Part shown: in pieces, positions 47,036 through 56,009 of the stretch | How positions within the stretch are numbered: the first letter of the stretch is position 1 | How the letters are laid out: each line of letters starts with the position of its first letter | Origin: Jiangella alba | GTDB taxonomy: Bacteria; Actinomycetota; Actinomycetes; Jiangellales; Jiangellaceae | Direction: 5' to 3' | Assembly (NCBI RefSeq): GCF_900106035.1 | Contig: NZ_FNUC01000003.1 | Location: 248,001-312,000 of the forward strand | Length of the DNA: 64,000 nucleotides | Notes under the pieces: generated by a model | Told to the model about the DNA's origin: nothing | The model's database searches: none | The model's input: the letters and a program-made list of their open reading frames with translations, nothing else | Program-made: the position numbers and the translations under genes

Positions 47036-49810
47036 TCAGCGAGTGGGAACGAGCTCCGGTGCGCCGGCGCCGCGGACGTCCGTCCCGACCGCGTCCGCCT
47101 CCGCGTCGGGCAGGTAGAGCTCAGGCCGGCCCTCGACGTGCAGCTGGGGCAGCCGGCGCTCCAGCCAGGAGGGCAGCCACCAGTTGGCCCGTCCCAGCAG
47201 GTGCATGACGGCGGGGACCAGCAGCATCCGCACGACGGTGGCGTCGACGAGGATCGCCGCGGCCATGCCGACGCCGATGACCTTGAGGAACACCTCCGGG
47301 CTCGGGATGAACGCCGCGAACACCGCGACCATGATCGCCGCCGCGGCGGTGATGACGCGTCCCGTGCCGGCCAGCCCTTCGACGATGGCGCGGGCGTTGT
47401 CGCCGGTCCGCGTCCACGCCTCGCGCATGCGGCTGATCAGGAACACCTCGTAGTCCATCGACAGCCCGAACAGCACCGCGAAGACCAGCACCGGGATGAA
47501 CGCCGGCATCGGCGTCTCGGTGTCGATGCCGATCAGCTGCCCGGCCCAGCCGCCCTCCAGGACCAGCGCGACCACGCCGTACGCGGCGGCGACGGAGAGC
47601 AGGTTCATCAGCGCGGCCGTGATCGGGATGACGATGCTGCGGAACGACACCAGCAGCAGGACCATCGACAGCAACACCACGCCGCCGATCAGCAGCGGCA
47701 GCCGCTCGGCCGTGTTCTCCGTCGAGTCGATCGACGTCGCCGTGACGCCGCCGACGTGCACCTCGAGATCGGCGCCCGGCAGCACGTCGTCGCGCAGGGT
47801 GTGGACAAGATCCTCCGTGGCGGCGTCCTGTGGACCGGTCGCCGGGAGGACGGTGAGCAGGGCGGCGTCGCCGGCCTCGTTGACGGCGGGCGGCATGATG
47901 GCGGCGACGCCCGGGGTCGCGGTGACGGCTTCGGCGAGCGCGGGCAGCGCGGCCTCGTCGCCCGGGCCGTCCAGGTCCGCGACCAGCAGCAGCGGTCCGT
48001 TGGCGCCCGCGCCGAAGCCCTCGGACAGCAGGTCGTACGCCTGCCGCGACGAGCGGTCCTCCTCGTTGTTGCCCGCGTCGGGGAAGCCGAAGCGGACACC
48101 GAGGAACGGCGCCGCGAGCGCGAGCAGCAGGCCGACGCCGACGACCGTCGCGATGATGCTGTGCCGGTCGACCAGCCGGCCCCAGCGCAGCCACATCCGG
48201 GACGGCTCGACGTGCCCGCCCGCGGCCAGTTGCGCCGTCGTCCGTCGGCGGCGGCCCAGCGGGAGGCGGAGGCGGTCGACCCAGCGGCCGAAGAAGCCGA
48301 GCAGCGCCGGGAACAGCGTCGCGGCCGCGGCCATGACGACGAGGACGGCGACGATCGTCACCAGCGCCGCGCCCTGCATGAACGAGAGGCCCATCGCGAA
48401 CAGGCCGAACATGCTGACCATGACGGTGCTGCCGGCGACCATGACGGCCCGCCCGGCGGTGTCGAGCGTCGCGACGGTGGCCCGTTCCGGGTCGAGACCG
48501 GCGGCGCGCCATTCGCGGAACCGCGTCACCATGAGCAGCACGTAGTCGATGCCGAGCGCGATGCCCATCATCGTCGCCAGCGCCGTCGACCAGTCCGGCA
48601 CGTCCACCAGCGCCGCGACGACGCCGGTGAGGGCGCCGCTCAGCGCCAGCCCGGCGACCGCGACGATCAGCGGGAGCCCGGCCGCGACGACCGAGCCGAA
48701 CGTGATGAGCAGGATCACCGCGGCGGCGGCCATGCCGATGGCCTCGGAGCCGATCTCGCCCTGCTCCGCCAGCGCGACCGTCTGCCCGCCGAGCGCGATC
48801 TCCAGCCCCGGCCGTTCCGCGTCGGCGGCCATCGCCAGGAGCTCCTCGGTCTTCTCGACCGGCATGTCGTCCGGCAGCACGACGTCCAGGTTCACCGTCG
48901 CGACGAGGATGTCCCCGCTCTGCGAGATGCCGCCCGGCGTCGCGTACGGATCGTCGACGGCGACCACGTGCGGCTGCGCCCGCAGCGCGTCGAGCAGCGC
49001 GGTGACGTCGGCCTGCACTTCCGGGTCGGTGACCCCCGTCCCGTCCGTCTTCACCACCACGTCGATGGTGTCGCCGGACTGTGCCGGGAAGCGCTGCTCC
49101 AGCAGATCCTGGGCTTCGCGGGAGTCCGAGCCGGGCGCCGAGTAGTCGGCGGTGAAGTCGCCGGCGAACGCGGCGGACAGCCCGAACGCGCCCGCGATGG
49201 CCACCACCCACGCGACGATCACCCGGCCGCGGCGCCGGTAGGACGCGCCGGCGAGTCGGCCGAGCACACCGGGACGCGGGGGAGCGGCGGACGTGTCGGT
49301 CGGCGCCCCGCCGCGGTCGTTGCTGCCGTGGCCGCCGTTGCGGCCGGCGTTGTCGGTGTGGCCCACGCGGCTGCCGTTGCCCCTGTGGCCGCTTCGGCCG
49401 TTGTTGCCGCGGTCGTCGGACTCGACGTATGCGCCGGTCTGGGCGTCGTCGGTGCGCCAACCCGCCGTCGTCGACTGGTCGGCCGGGTCGGGGCCTCGCG
49501 ATGGCGGGTGGTTCGGTGGTGCTGTAGCACCACCGAACCACCCGCCATTCGTGCGGCCGGCCGAGTCGACGTGGCCGTCGTCGGTGGCGGCGGGGGTGTC
49601 AGCAGTGGCGGCTGTGGTTTCAGCGGCGGCGGGGGTGTCAGCGGTGGCGTCGGTGGCTTTAGTGGCGGAGTCGGCGGCGGGGCTGGCGTCTGCGGCGAGG
49701 CGGTCTGCCGCAGTCGTCGCCGGGTCGGGCTGGGTGGGCCGGTCCGCCGCGCCGGCACCCGGAGGCGTCGTCGGCCGGTCTCCGTCGTCAGTGGTGGTGG
49801 GCTCGTTCAT
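47036..49810 (-). CDS. MMPL-family RND transporter
   Basis: A 924-residue inner-membrane exporter. Residues 1-175 are a Thr/Ala/Asp/Gly-rich cytoplasmic extension of low complexity, unusual for the family. The membrane part starts at GRLAGASYRRRGRVIVAWV and has two six-helix blocks: the first includes LATMMGIALGIDYVLLMVTR, the second LVFAVLFGLSMDYEVFLISR, each with the conserved D-Y pair used for proton coupling. Two large extracellular loops lie between helices 1-2 and 7-8. The TetR gene is divergent and probably controls it. A 48-base palindrome is translated within the extension. Substrate is unknown; relatives export lipids or drugs. Confidence 0.93.
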   Translation of the reverse strand: MNEPTTTDDGDRPTTPPGAGAADRPTQPDPATTAADRLAADASPAADSATKATDATADTPAAAETTAATADTPAATDDGHVDSAGRTNGGWFGGATAPPNHPPSRGPDPADQSTTAGWRTDDAQTGAYVESDDRGNNGRSGHRGNGSRVGHTDNAGRNGGHGSNDRGGAPTDTSAAPPRPGVLGRLAGASYRRRGRVIVAWVVAIAGAFGLSAAFAGDFTADYSAPGSDSREAQDLLEQRFPAQSGDTIDVVVKTDGTGVTDPEVQADVTALLDALRAQPHVVAVDDPYATPGGISQSGDILVATVNLDVVLPDDMPVEKTEELLAMAADAERPGLEIALGGQTVALAEQGEIGSEAIGMAAAAVILLITFGSVVAAGLPLIVAVAGLALSGALTGVVAALVDVPDWSTALATMMGIALGIDYVLLMVTRFREWRAAGLDPERATVATLDTAGRAVMVAGSTVMVSMFGLFAMGLSFMQGAALVTIVAVLVVMAAAATLFPALLGFFGRWVDRLRLPLGRRRRTTAQLAAGGHVEPSRMWLRWGRLVDRHSIIATVVGVGLLLALAAPFLGVRFGFPDAGNNEEDRSSRQAYDLLSEGFGAGANGPLLLVADLDGPGDEAALPALAEAVTATPGVAAIMPPAVNEAGDAALLTVLPATGPQDAATEDLVHTLRDDVLPGADLEVHVGGVTATSIDSTENTAERLPLLIGGVVLLSMVLLLVSFRSIVIPITAALMNLLSVAAAYGVVALVLEGGWAGQLIGIDTETPMPAFIPVLVFAVLFGLSMDYEVFLISRMREAWTRTGDNARAIVEGLAGTGRVITAAAAIMVAVFAAFIPSPEVFLKVIGVGMAAAILVDATVVRMLLVPAVMHLLGRANWWLPSWLERRLPQLHVEGRPELYLPDAEADAVGTDVRGAGAPELVPTR
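49501..49548. repeat. Palindrome family B, copy 2, inside the mmpL reading frame
   Basis: Two arms of 23 bases (ATGGCGGGTGGTTCGGTGGT and on) are perfectly complementary around GT. The mmpL frame reads through it as NGGWFGG-ATAPPNHPPS, in the disordered N-terminal region. It is the same family as 46972-47019. Confidence 0.85.
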
Positions 49811-49827
49811 GTCCTGCCCCTCGAAGC

Positions 49828-49911
49828 GTTACGTGACGTAGCGTTAGAACTGTTACTCGACATAACAAACACGACGCGGCTAAACTTGTCAAGAGGCTTC
49901 ACATCTGTGAA
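49828..49911. promoter_or_regulatory. Candidate operator region between mmpL and tetR
   Basis: The 147-base divergent gap holds GTTAC/GTTAG boxes at 49828, 49843 and 49852, an ATAAC at 49862, and a dyad TTCACA-TC-TGTGAA at 49898-49911. TTGTCA at 49886 could be a -35 for tetR. TetR regulators usually bind such dyads next to their own gene; the assignment is inferred. Confidence 0.4.
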
Positions 49912-49957
49912 AGTGCTTCACGCATTGCCGCCGCACGACACAAGGAGGTGGGCGCAG

Positions 49958-50932
49958 ATGGCAGGCGAGATCCCCCAGCCCGGTCGTGAGCCGGAGCGGC
50001 CGCCGTCGCGGCAAACGGGACCGACCCAGGCCGCGCAGCCGCCGTTCCCCCAGGCGGAGCGGCGACCGGAGCAGCGGTCGTCCCGACAGGCCGAACGGCC
50101 GCCGTCCTCGCAGGCGGAACAGCCGCCGTCGCGGCAGACGGGACAGACGCAGGCCGCGCAGCCGCCGTCCCCACAGTCGGAGCAGCGGCCGGAGAAGCCG
50201 CCGTCCCGGCGGGAGCGGGCTCGTGCGGCGACCATCGGGGAGATCAAGCAGACCGCGCTGGGCCTGATGCGCGAGCAGGGCACGACCGACTTCCGGTTCT
50301 CCGACATCGCCCGCCTCATGGGCATGACGGCGCCGGCGCTGTACCGCTACTTCGCCGACCGCGACGAGCTGCTGACCGAGCTGATCGTGGACGCGTACAA
50401 CGATCTGGGCGAGGCCGTCGCGGACGCACGCGACCAGATCCCCGTCGACGATCCGGGGGGCCGGTTCACCGCGGTCGCGCAGTCGTACCGGCGGTGGGCG
50501 CGGGAGGAGCCGCAGCGGTTCGCGCTGATCCTCGGCATGCCGGTCCCCGGCTACCACGCCCCCGAGGAGGGCCCGACGACGGAGGCGGCGAGGCGCGCGA
50601 TGGCGCAGCTGAAGTCACTGTTCTACGAGGCCACCCAGGCCGGCCTGCTGCGCCGTCCCATGCTCGCGGACGACGACGGCGGCATCGCCCGCATGCTGGC
50701 GGAGCACCACGAGGCGAAGGATCTGCCGATCGACGGACCGCCGGTGGCGCCGGAGACGTTCCAGGCGATGCTGCACTGCTGGGCGAGCCTGCACGGCTTC
50801 ACCTGCCTGGAGTCGTACGGCCACCTCGACTGGATGCCCGGGGAGCTGCGCGACGCCATCTTCGACTCCAGCATCCGGCTCATCGCGAAGGTCGCCGGCC
50901 TCCCCGAGCCGGGGCAGCCGCCGGCGCCGTGA
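49958..50932 (+). CDS. TetR-family transcriptional regulator with repeat-rich N-terminus
   Basis: A 324-residue regulator behind a near-perfect ribosome site AAGGAGGTG. Residues 1-85 are Pro/Gln/Arg-rich and contain an internal duplication (RQTGPTQAAQPPFPQAE and RQTGQTQAAQPPSPQSE). The helix-turn-helix follows at about 107-135 (FRFSDIARLMGMTAPALYRY), then a ligand-binding domain with WAREEPQRFALILGMPVPGY of the TetR_C_13-like type. A TetR regulator is normally about 200 residues, so the N-terminal tail is extra. It is divergent from mmpL, its probable target. Its stop lies three bases from the convergent reductase gene. Confidence 0.88.
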   Translation: MAGEIPQPGREPERPPSRQTGPTQAAQPPFPQAERRPEQRSSRQAERPPSSQAEQPPSRQTGQTQAAQPPSPQSEQRPEKPPSRRERARAATIGEIKQTALGLMREQGTTDFRFSDIARLMGMTAPALYRYFADRDELLTELIVDAYNDLGEAVADARDQIPVDDPGGRFTAVAQSYRRWAREEPQRFALILGMPVPGYHAPEEGPTTEAARRAMAQLKSLFYEATQAGLLRRPMLADDDGGIARMLAEHHEAKDLPIDGPPVAPETFQAMLHCWASLHGFTCLESYGHLDWMPGELRDAIFDSSIRLIAKVAGLPEPGQPPAP

Positions 50933-50935
50933 CCG

Positions 50936-52123
50936 TCAGGCGGCGACCGCGTCCTGCCAGGGCGCGGCGCCGGCGACCAGCGCGCGGGCCCGCAGCAGCT
51001 CGCGCGGCGAGCGCCAGCCCAGTACGCCGACGACCCGCTCGCCGCGTCCGTAGGCCGCGACGAACCGTCGTTCCTCCAGCGATCCGCTGATGACGGCGAA
51101 CCGTTCGGCCGCGGAGGTCTGGCCGTAGGCCTGGAGTTTCGTGTCGTACTGGTCGCTCCAGAAGTACGGCACCGGCTCGTACGCCTGCCCCGCGCCCAGC
51201 ATGGCGCGCGCGGCGGCCATCGCCTGCTCGGTCGCGTTGGTCCGGTGCTCGACGCGCAGGCTGGCGCCGTGGCCGCGGTGGAACCAGCGGGCGACGTCGC
51301 CGGCGGCGAACACGTCCGGTGCGGCCTGGCAGTGCGCGTCGCACCCGACGCCGTCGGTGAGATCCAGGCCGCTGCCGTCGAGCCAGCCGGTGGCCGGGGT
51401 GGTCCCGATCGCCACGAGCACGCACGGGCTGCGCACTGCCGTGCCGTCGCCGAGCCGCACGCCGGTGACGCGGCCGCCGTCCTGCTCGATGCCCCGCACG
51501 GTGACGCCGAGGCGCAGGTCGACGTCGTGCTCGGTGTGCAGGCCGGCGAGCAGCCGCGCCACCTCCGGCCCGACCTGACGCAGCATCGGCGCCGGCGCGG
51601 GGTCGACGAGCGTGACGGGGATGCCCAGGCCGCGCAGGGTGGCGGCCGCCTCCGCGCCGAGGAACCCCGCGCCGATGACGACCACCCGCCCGGCGGTGTG
51701 CGCCGCCGCCTTGAACGCGACGGTGTCGTCGATGGTGCGCAGGACGTGGACACCGTGCAGCCCGTCCGTCCCCGGCCACCGGCGCGGCTGGACGCCGGTG
51801 GCGATGAGCAACCGGTCGAAGCCGAGGTCGGCGCCGCCGACGCGGACCGTCCGCCCGGCGACGTCCAGCGACGTCGCAGCGGCGCCGAGCCGGCAGCCGA
51901 TCGCCAGCTCGTCGTACCGATCACGGGGCAGCAGCTCCAGCCGGTCCGCCTCCCACGCCCCGGAGAGCAGTTGCTTCGACAGCGGCGGGCGGTCGTACCC
52001 GAGGTGCGCTTCGGCGCCGACGACGGTGACCTCGCCGTCGAAGCCGTCGGCGCGCAGCGACTCCGCGGCCGTCAGGCCGGCCGCCGACGCCCCGACGACG
52101 ACGATGCGACGCGGCGGCGTCAC
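50936..52123 (-). CDS. FAD-dependent ferredoxin reductase
   Basis: A 395-residue flavoprotein that likely passes electrons from NAD(P)H to the adjacent ferredoxin. FAD binding is seen in RIVVVGASAAGLTAAESLRA, NAD(P)H binding in RVVVIGAGFLGAEAAATL, and the second FAD site in APDVFAAGDVARW; the C-terminal domain is of the reductase type (SDQYDTKLQAYGQ). The GTG start overlaps the ferredoxin stop (GTGA). Similar reductases serve P450 systems in actinobacteria; its place at the end of the P450 operon supports this. Confidence 0.92.
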   Translation of the reverse strand: MTPPRRIVVVGASAAGLTAAESLRADGFDGEVTVVGAEAHLGYDRPPLSKQLLSGAWEADRLELLPRDRYDELAIGCRLGAAATSLDVAGRTVRVGGADLGFDRLLIATGVQPRRWPGTDGLHGVHVLRTIDDTVAFKAAAHTAGRVVVIGAGFLGAEAAATLRGLGIPVTLVDPAPAPMLRQVGPEVARLLAGLHTEHDVDLRLGVTVRGIEQDGGRVTGVRLGDGTAVRSPCVLVAIGTTPATGWLDGSGLDLTDGVGCDAHCQAAPDVFAAGDVARWFHRGHGASLRVEHRTNATEQAMAAARAMLGAGQAYEPVPYFWSDQYDTKLQAYGQTSAAERFAVISGSLEERRFVAAYGRGERVVGVLGWRSPRELLRARALVAGAAPWQDAVAA

Positions 52124-52311
52124 GCCTCGACCAGGATCGCGCGCGCCGGGCACAGCCGGGCGGCGAGCTGGACGTCGTCGGACGCGGACGCCGGGGGATC
52201 GTCGTCGAGCAGGACGGCGAGGCCGTCGTCGTCCTGGTCGAAGACGTCGGGCGCGGCCATGACGCACTGACCGCCACCGACGCAGCGGTCGATCTCGACG
52301 ATGATCTTCAC
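52120..52311 (-). CDS. [3Fe-4S] ferredoxin of the P450 type
   Basis: A 63-residue protein. Cys10, Cys16 and Cys54 are placed as CVGGGQC and RLCPARAI; the usual second Cys position is Gly13, so three cysteines ligate a [3Fe-4S] cluster, as in the ferredoxins that feed streptomycete P450s. It is acidic, with DQDDDG in the middle. Start GTG overlaps the P450 stop, and its own stop overlaps the reductase start, so the three genes are coupled. The partner is almost certainly the P450 just upstream. Confidence 0.92.
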   Translation of the reverse strand: MKIIVEIDRCVGGGQCVMAAPDVFDQDDDGLAVLLDDDPPASASDDVQLAARLCPARAILVEA

Positions 52312-53522
52312 GACTGCTCCTCCCAGGTCACCGGCAGCGCAGTGAGGTTCAGGAACGCGTACTCCTTGACCGACAGCGACTCCGCGTCCGTGGCCAGCCG
52401 CAGCGACGGGATGCGCCGCAGCACCGTCGCGAGCACCGTCTGCAGCTCGATGCGCGCGAGCGGCTGCCCGAGGCACTGGTGCACCCCGTAGCCGAACGCG
52501 ACGTGGTGCCGCGCCTCCCGGTGCGGGTCGAAGCGTGCCGCGTCGGCGAACGCGGTGTCGTCGCGGTTGGCCCCGGCGACGGCGGCGATCACGCCGTCGC
52601 CGGGCTCGATGACGTGACCGCCGATCTCGATGCGCTCCGTGGCTACCCGCGTCGGCGAGATGTGGAAGATGCTGATGTAGCGCAGCAGCTCCTCGACGGC
52701 GTTGGGCACCAGCGACGGGTCGGCCCGCAGCTCGCGCAGCTGCTCCGGGTGGCGCAGCAGGGTGGCGATGCTCATCGAGATCATGTTGGCGGTGGTCTCG
52801 TGGCCGGCCGTGATGAGCAGCCGGACCGCCGCGATGAGCTCGTCCCGGGTGACGGTGTCGCCGTCGAGCTGGTCGGCGACGAGCGCGCTGACGAGGTCGT
52901 CGGCGGGTTCACGCTGCTTGCGGGCGATCAGCGCGTCGGCGTAGGCGAGCATCTCCTCGGTCGCGTGCCGGACGTCCTCGGGCGACGTCGTCAGCGTGTT
53001 GCGCCGGTGGTCGAGCTCCTGGATGCGATGGCGGTCCTCGAACGGCATGCCCAGCACGCGGCAGATCGTGCGGGCCGGCACCTCCAGCGCCAGCGCCGGC
53101 ACGAGGTCGGCCGGCGGCCCGGCCGCCAGCAGGTCCGACACCAGCTCGTCGACGATCTCCTGGACCATCGGCCGCAGCGTCTCGATGCGCTTGACCGCGA
53201 AGTACTTGGTGAACACCCGGCGCAGCCGCCCATGCTCGGGCGGGTCCATCTGGATGAACGTGCGGCCGGACCGCTCCAGCGCCTCGCGGCCGGCCGTCGG
53301 GAACGGGAAGCCCGGGTTGGTCCGGTCGGCGCTGATGCGCGGATCCGCGAGCAGCGAGCGCACCTCGTCGTACCCGGTGACCAGCCAGGCCGCCCGGCCG
53401 TCCCAGAGCCGCACCCGGGCCAGGCCGCCGGCCGCGCGGACGGCGGCGTACTCGTCGGGCGGGTCGAACGGTGTCGGCCGCGGCATCGGGAACGCGGGGA
53501 GCGGCTCGGAGGTCTGGGTCAC
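52308..53522 (-). CDS. Cytochrome P450
   Basis: A 404-residue bacterial class P450. The oxygen-activation helix is LLITAGHETTANM, the ExxR pair is in AVEELLRY, and the haem Cys350 is in FGYGVHQCLGQPLAR. The N-terminus is soluble with no membrane anchor. GTG start follows GAGGTGA, four bases after the stop of the dehydrogenase gene. Electrons probably come from the ferredoxin and reductase encoded next. Which substrate it hydroxylates is unknown; the CYP family cannot be assigned by eye. Confidence 0.95.
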   Translation of the reverse strand: MTQTSEPLPAFPMPRPTPFDPPDEYAAVRAAGGLARVRLWDGRAAWLVTGYDEVRSLLADPRISADRTNPGFPFPTAGREALERSGRTFIQMDPPEHGRLRRVFTKYFAVKRIETLRPMVQEIVDELVSDLLAAGPPADLVPALALEVPARTICRVLGMPFEDRHRIQELDHRRNTLTTSPEDVRHATEEMLAYADALIARKQREPADDLVSALVADQLDGDTVTRDELIAAVRLLITAGHETTANMISMSIATLLRHPEQLRELRADPSLVPNAVEELLRYISIFHISPTRVATERIEIGGHVIEPGDGVIAAVAGANRDDTAFADAARFDPHREARHHVAFGYGVHQCLGQPLARIELQTVLATVLRRIPSLRLATDAESLSVKEYAFLNLTALPVTWEEQS

Positions 53523-53526
53523 GGTG

Positions 53527-54516
53527 TCACCTCACGGGGTTGAGGACGGGCGGGCGGACGCCCTGCCGGACGAAATCGAGGGCGATGCGGGCCGCCGACG
53601 CGCCCAGCTGCTGCTCGGAGCCCTGCGAGTACCAGGCGACGTGCGGGGTCACGACGACGTCGGCGCGGCCGAGCAGGGCGGCGTGCCGCGCCACGTCGTG
53701 CTCGTCCTCCAGGACGTCGAGGCCGGCGGCCCGGACGACACCGGCGTCGAGCGCCTCGGTGAGCGCGGCGGTGTCGACGAGTCCGCCGCGTGCGGTGTTG
53801 ACGACGACCGGCGAGCGCCGCATCCGGGCGAACGCGGCGCGGCCGAGGAGGTGGTGGCTGTCCGCCGTCAGCGGCGCGTGCAGGCTGATGACGTCGCTGC
53901 CGGCCAGCAGCTCGTCGAGGGAGACGCCGGCCGCGCCGGCCCGAGCGAAGGCGTCGGCGCCGACGTACGGGTCGTGGGCGACGACGTCCATGCCCAGCGC
54001 CCGCGCGCGTTCGGCCGTCGCCGTCCCGATGCGGCCCAGGCCGACGATGCCGAGGCGGCTGCCGCGCAGCCGCATGACGGGCGGGCGGTCGACGGTGACC
54101 CAGTCGGCGCGCGTGGACGCCTGGAAGTGCGCGAGCCGGCGGACCGCGGCGAGCATTAGCAGGACGGCGTGGTCGGCGACCTCGTCGGTCGCGTAGTCGG
54201 GGACGTTGGCGACCAGGACGCCGAGCTCAGTCGCCGCCTCGAGGTCGATGCGGTCGACGCCGACGCCGGCCCGCACCACCAGGCGCAGCCGGGGCAGCGA
54301 CGACAGCAGCGTCCGGGAGACCTCCGCACCGCCGACGACCAGGGCTTCGGCGTCGGCGGCGCGGTCGAGACCGGGCGCGCCGGGCTCGTCCGGCAGGACG
54401 ACGTAGGGGACGCCGGCGTCGTCCAGGGTCCGCAGCGCGGCGGGCAGGAAGGGCGACGCGGCCGCCCAGATCGCGATCACCGGCTCGGCCTCCTCACGCA
54501 TGGCATGCCGTTCCAT
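53527..54516 (-). CDS. D-2-hydroxyacid dehydrogenase family protein
   Basis: A 329-residue NAD-dependent oxidoreductase. The Rossmann loop is [17 protein letters not shown], and catalytic residues are the Arg in NTARGGLVD, the Glu in GLDVLEDE and the His in TPHVAWYS. It belongs to the branch with C-terminal-binding proteins and phosphoglycerate-type dehydrogenases. It is the first gene of the P450 operon, with a consensus promoter placing transcription start at its ATG. The substrate may be linked to P450 products but is unknown. Confidence 0.88.
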   Translation of the reverse strand: MERHAMREEAEPVIAIWAAASPFLPAALRTLDDAGVPYVVLPDEPGAPGLDRAADAEALVVGGAEVSRTLLSSLPRLRLVVRAGVGVDRIDLEAATELGVLVANVPDYATDEVADHAVLLMLAAVRRLAHFQASTRADWVTVDRPPVMRLRGSRLGIVGLGRIGTATAERARALGMDVVAHDPYVGADAFARAGAAGVSLDELLAGSDVISLHAPLTADSHHLLGRAAFARMRRSPVVVNTARGGLVDTAALTEALDAGVVRAAGLDVLEDEHDVARHAALLGRADVVVTPHVAWYSQGSEQQLGASAARIALDFVRQGVRPPVLNPVR

Positions 54517-54522
54517 GACGGG

Positions 54523-54551
54523 AACCTACTGTCGGCTCCAGAGGTCGTCAA
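54523..54551 (-). promoter_or_regulatory. Strong promoter of the P450 operon
   Basis: On the minus strand TTGACG (54551-54546), a 17-base spacer and TAGGTT (54528-54523) give a near-consensus housekeeping promoter. Seven bases downstream of the -10 is the ATG of the hydroxyacid dehydrogenase, so the message is probably leaderless. Further upstream, GTGC(G)ACGTCACG occurs twice (about 54606 and 54632), possibly an operator. Confidence 0.6.
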
Positions 54552-54728
54552 GGTCCTGGACGCGGCGCGGACCCGCCTGGTGGTGGCCCCGCCAGGGCCG
54601 CAACGGTGCACGTCACGCAACATGGAACGCCGTGCGACGTCACGTTTTGTGCGGCTGCCGGGCAGGTCCCCGCCCAGGTCGCCGCCCGCGTCGGCCGTCG
54701 TCGTGCCGGGAATCTCAGCCGCAGCGCG

Positions 54729-54734
54729 TACCCT
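54729..54734 (+). promoter_or_regulatory. Putative -10 for leaderless prfB
   Basis: TACCCT fits TANNNT and ends eight bases before the GTG start of prfB, where no ribosome site is present. Confidence 0.4.
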
Positions 54735-54742
54735 TGTGCGAC

Positions 54743-55861
54743 GTGGCAGCACGTGACGTAGACGCCGAGATCGCGGACCTCTCGCAGACCCTGGCCAGCA
54801 TCGAGAACGTTCTCGAGCCGGAGAAGATGCGAGAGCGCATCACCGACCTCGAGGCGCACGCGGCGGCTCCGGACCTGTGGGACGACGTCGAGCAGGCGCA
54901 GCAGGTCACCAGCCAGCTGTCGTACCTGCAGGCCGAGTTGCGCAAGGTCACCGAGCTGCGCCAGCGCATCGAGGACCTCCCGGTCATGGTCGAGCTGGGC
55001 CGCGACGAAGGCGACGCCGACGCCATGGCCGAGGTCGAGCGCGAGATCGACGACCTCCGGAAGGTCATCTCCGACCTCGAGATCCGCACGCTGCTGTCCG
55101 GCGAGTACGACGAGCGCGAGGCCGTCGTCACCATCCGGTCCGGCGCCGGAGGCGTCGACGCCGCCGACTTCGCCGAGATGCTGCTGCGCATGTACCTGCG
55201 CTGGGCCGAGCGGCACGGCTACAAGACCGAGGTCCTCGACACCTCCTACGCGGAGGAGGCCGGCCTCAAGTCGGCGACGTTCGAGGTCAAGGCGCCGTTC
55301 GCGTACGGGACGCTGTCCGTCGAGGCGGGCACGCACCGCCTCGTCCGCATCTCGCCGTTCGACAACCAGGGCCGCCGCCAGACGTCGTTCGCGGCGGTCG
55401 AGGTCATCCCGCTGATCGAGACCACCGACCACGTCGACATCCCCGAGGCGGACATCCGCATCGACGTGTTCCGGTCGTCCGGTCCCGGCGGGCAGAGCGT
55501 CAACACCACCGACTCCGCCGTCCGCATCACCCACCTCCCGACCGGCCTGGTGGTGTCGATGCAGAACGAGAAGTCGCAGATCCAGAACCGCGCCGCCGCC
55601 ATGCGCGTCCTGCAGTCCCGGCTGCTGCTGCTGCGCCGTGAAGAGGAGCAGGCGCAGAAGAAGGAGCTGGCCGGCGACGTCAAGGCGTCGTGGGGCGACC
55701 AGATGCGCTCCTACGTCGTCCACCCGTACCAGATGGTGAAGGACCTGCGCACCGAACACGAGGTCGGCAACCCGCAGGCCGTGTTCGACGGGCAGATCGA
55801 CGACTTCCTGGAGGCCGGCATCCGCTGGCGCAAGCAGCAGGAGCAGGCCGAGGCACAGTGA
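54743..55861 (+). CDS. prfB: Peptide chain release factor 2
   Basis: A 372-residue factor that ends translation at UGA and UAA. The stop-codon recognition tripeptide SPF is in [15 protein letters not shown], and the peptidyl-hydrolysis GGQ is in [13 protein letters not shown]. The N-terminal helical domain is complete. GTG 54743 is chosen from the -10 element just upstream; a longer open frame has no similarity. No internal UGA frameshift site is present, so the autoregulatory frameshift of many prfB genes is absent. ftsE and ftsX follow as in other actinobacteria. Confidence 0.95.
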   Translation: MAARDVDAEIADLSQTLASIENVLEPEKMRERITDLEAHAAAPDLWDDVEQAQQVTSQLSYLQAELRKVTELRQRIEDLPVMVELGRDEGDADAMAEVEREIDDLRKVISDLEIRTLLSGEYDEREAVVTIRSGAGGVDAADFAEMLLRMYLRWAERHGYKTEVLDTSYAEEAGLKSATFEVKAPFAYGTLSVEAGTHRLVRISPFDNQGRRQTSFAAVEVIPLIETTDHVDIPEADIRIDVFRSSGPGGQSVNTTDSAVRITHLPTGLVVSMQNEKSQIQNRAAAMRVLQSRLLLLRREEEQAQKKELAGDVKASWGDQMRSYVVHPYQMVKDLRTEHEVGNPQAVFDGQIDDFLEAGIRWRKQQEQAEAQ

Positions 55862-55937
55862 CGTCTCTGCTGTCCTACGGGAACCTTCGTGGCGCCACGC
55901 CGCGTTGGTTCTCCCAGCGTGCGGTCACATCCGGACG

Positions 55938-55943
55938 TACACT
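55938..55943 (+). promoter_or_regulatory. Putative -10 for ftsEX
   Basis: TACACT fits TANNNT in the 148-base gap between prfB and ftsE; the leader would be about 60 bases. No clear -35 is seen. Confidence 0.35.
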
Positions 55944-56009
55944 CACAGACGAGCTTCAGGCGGTCAGGGCCATCGCAGGAGCGTCTGACATCCACATCGG
56001 CGAGGCATC

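Noticed and set aside
54743-55861. Programmed frameshift in prfB
   Set aside because: The frame is continuous from GTG to the stop, and no early in-frame TGA with a shift site is present.
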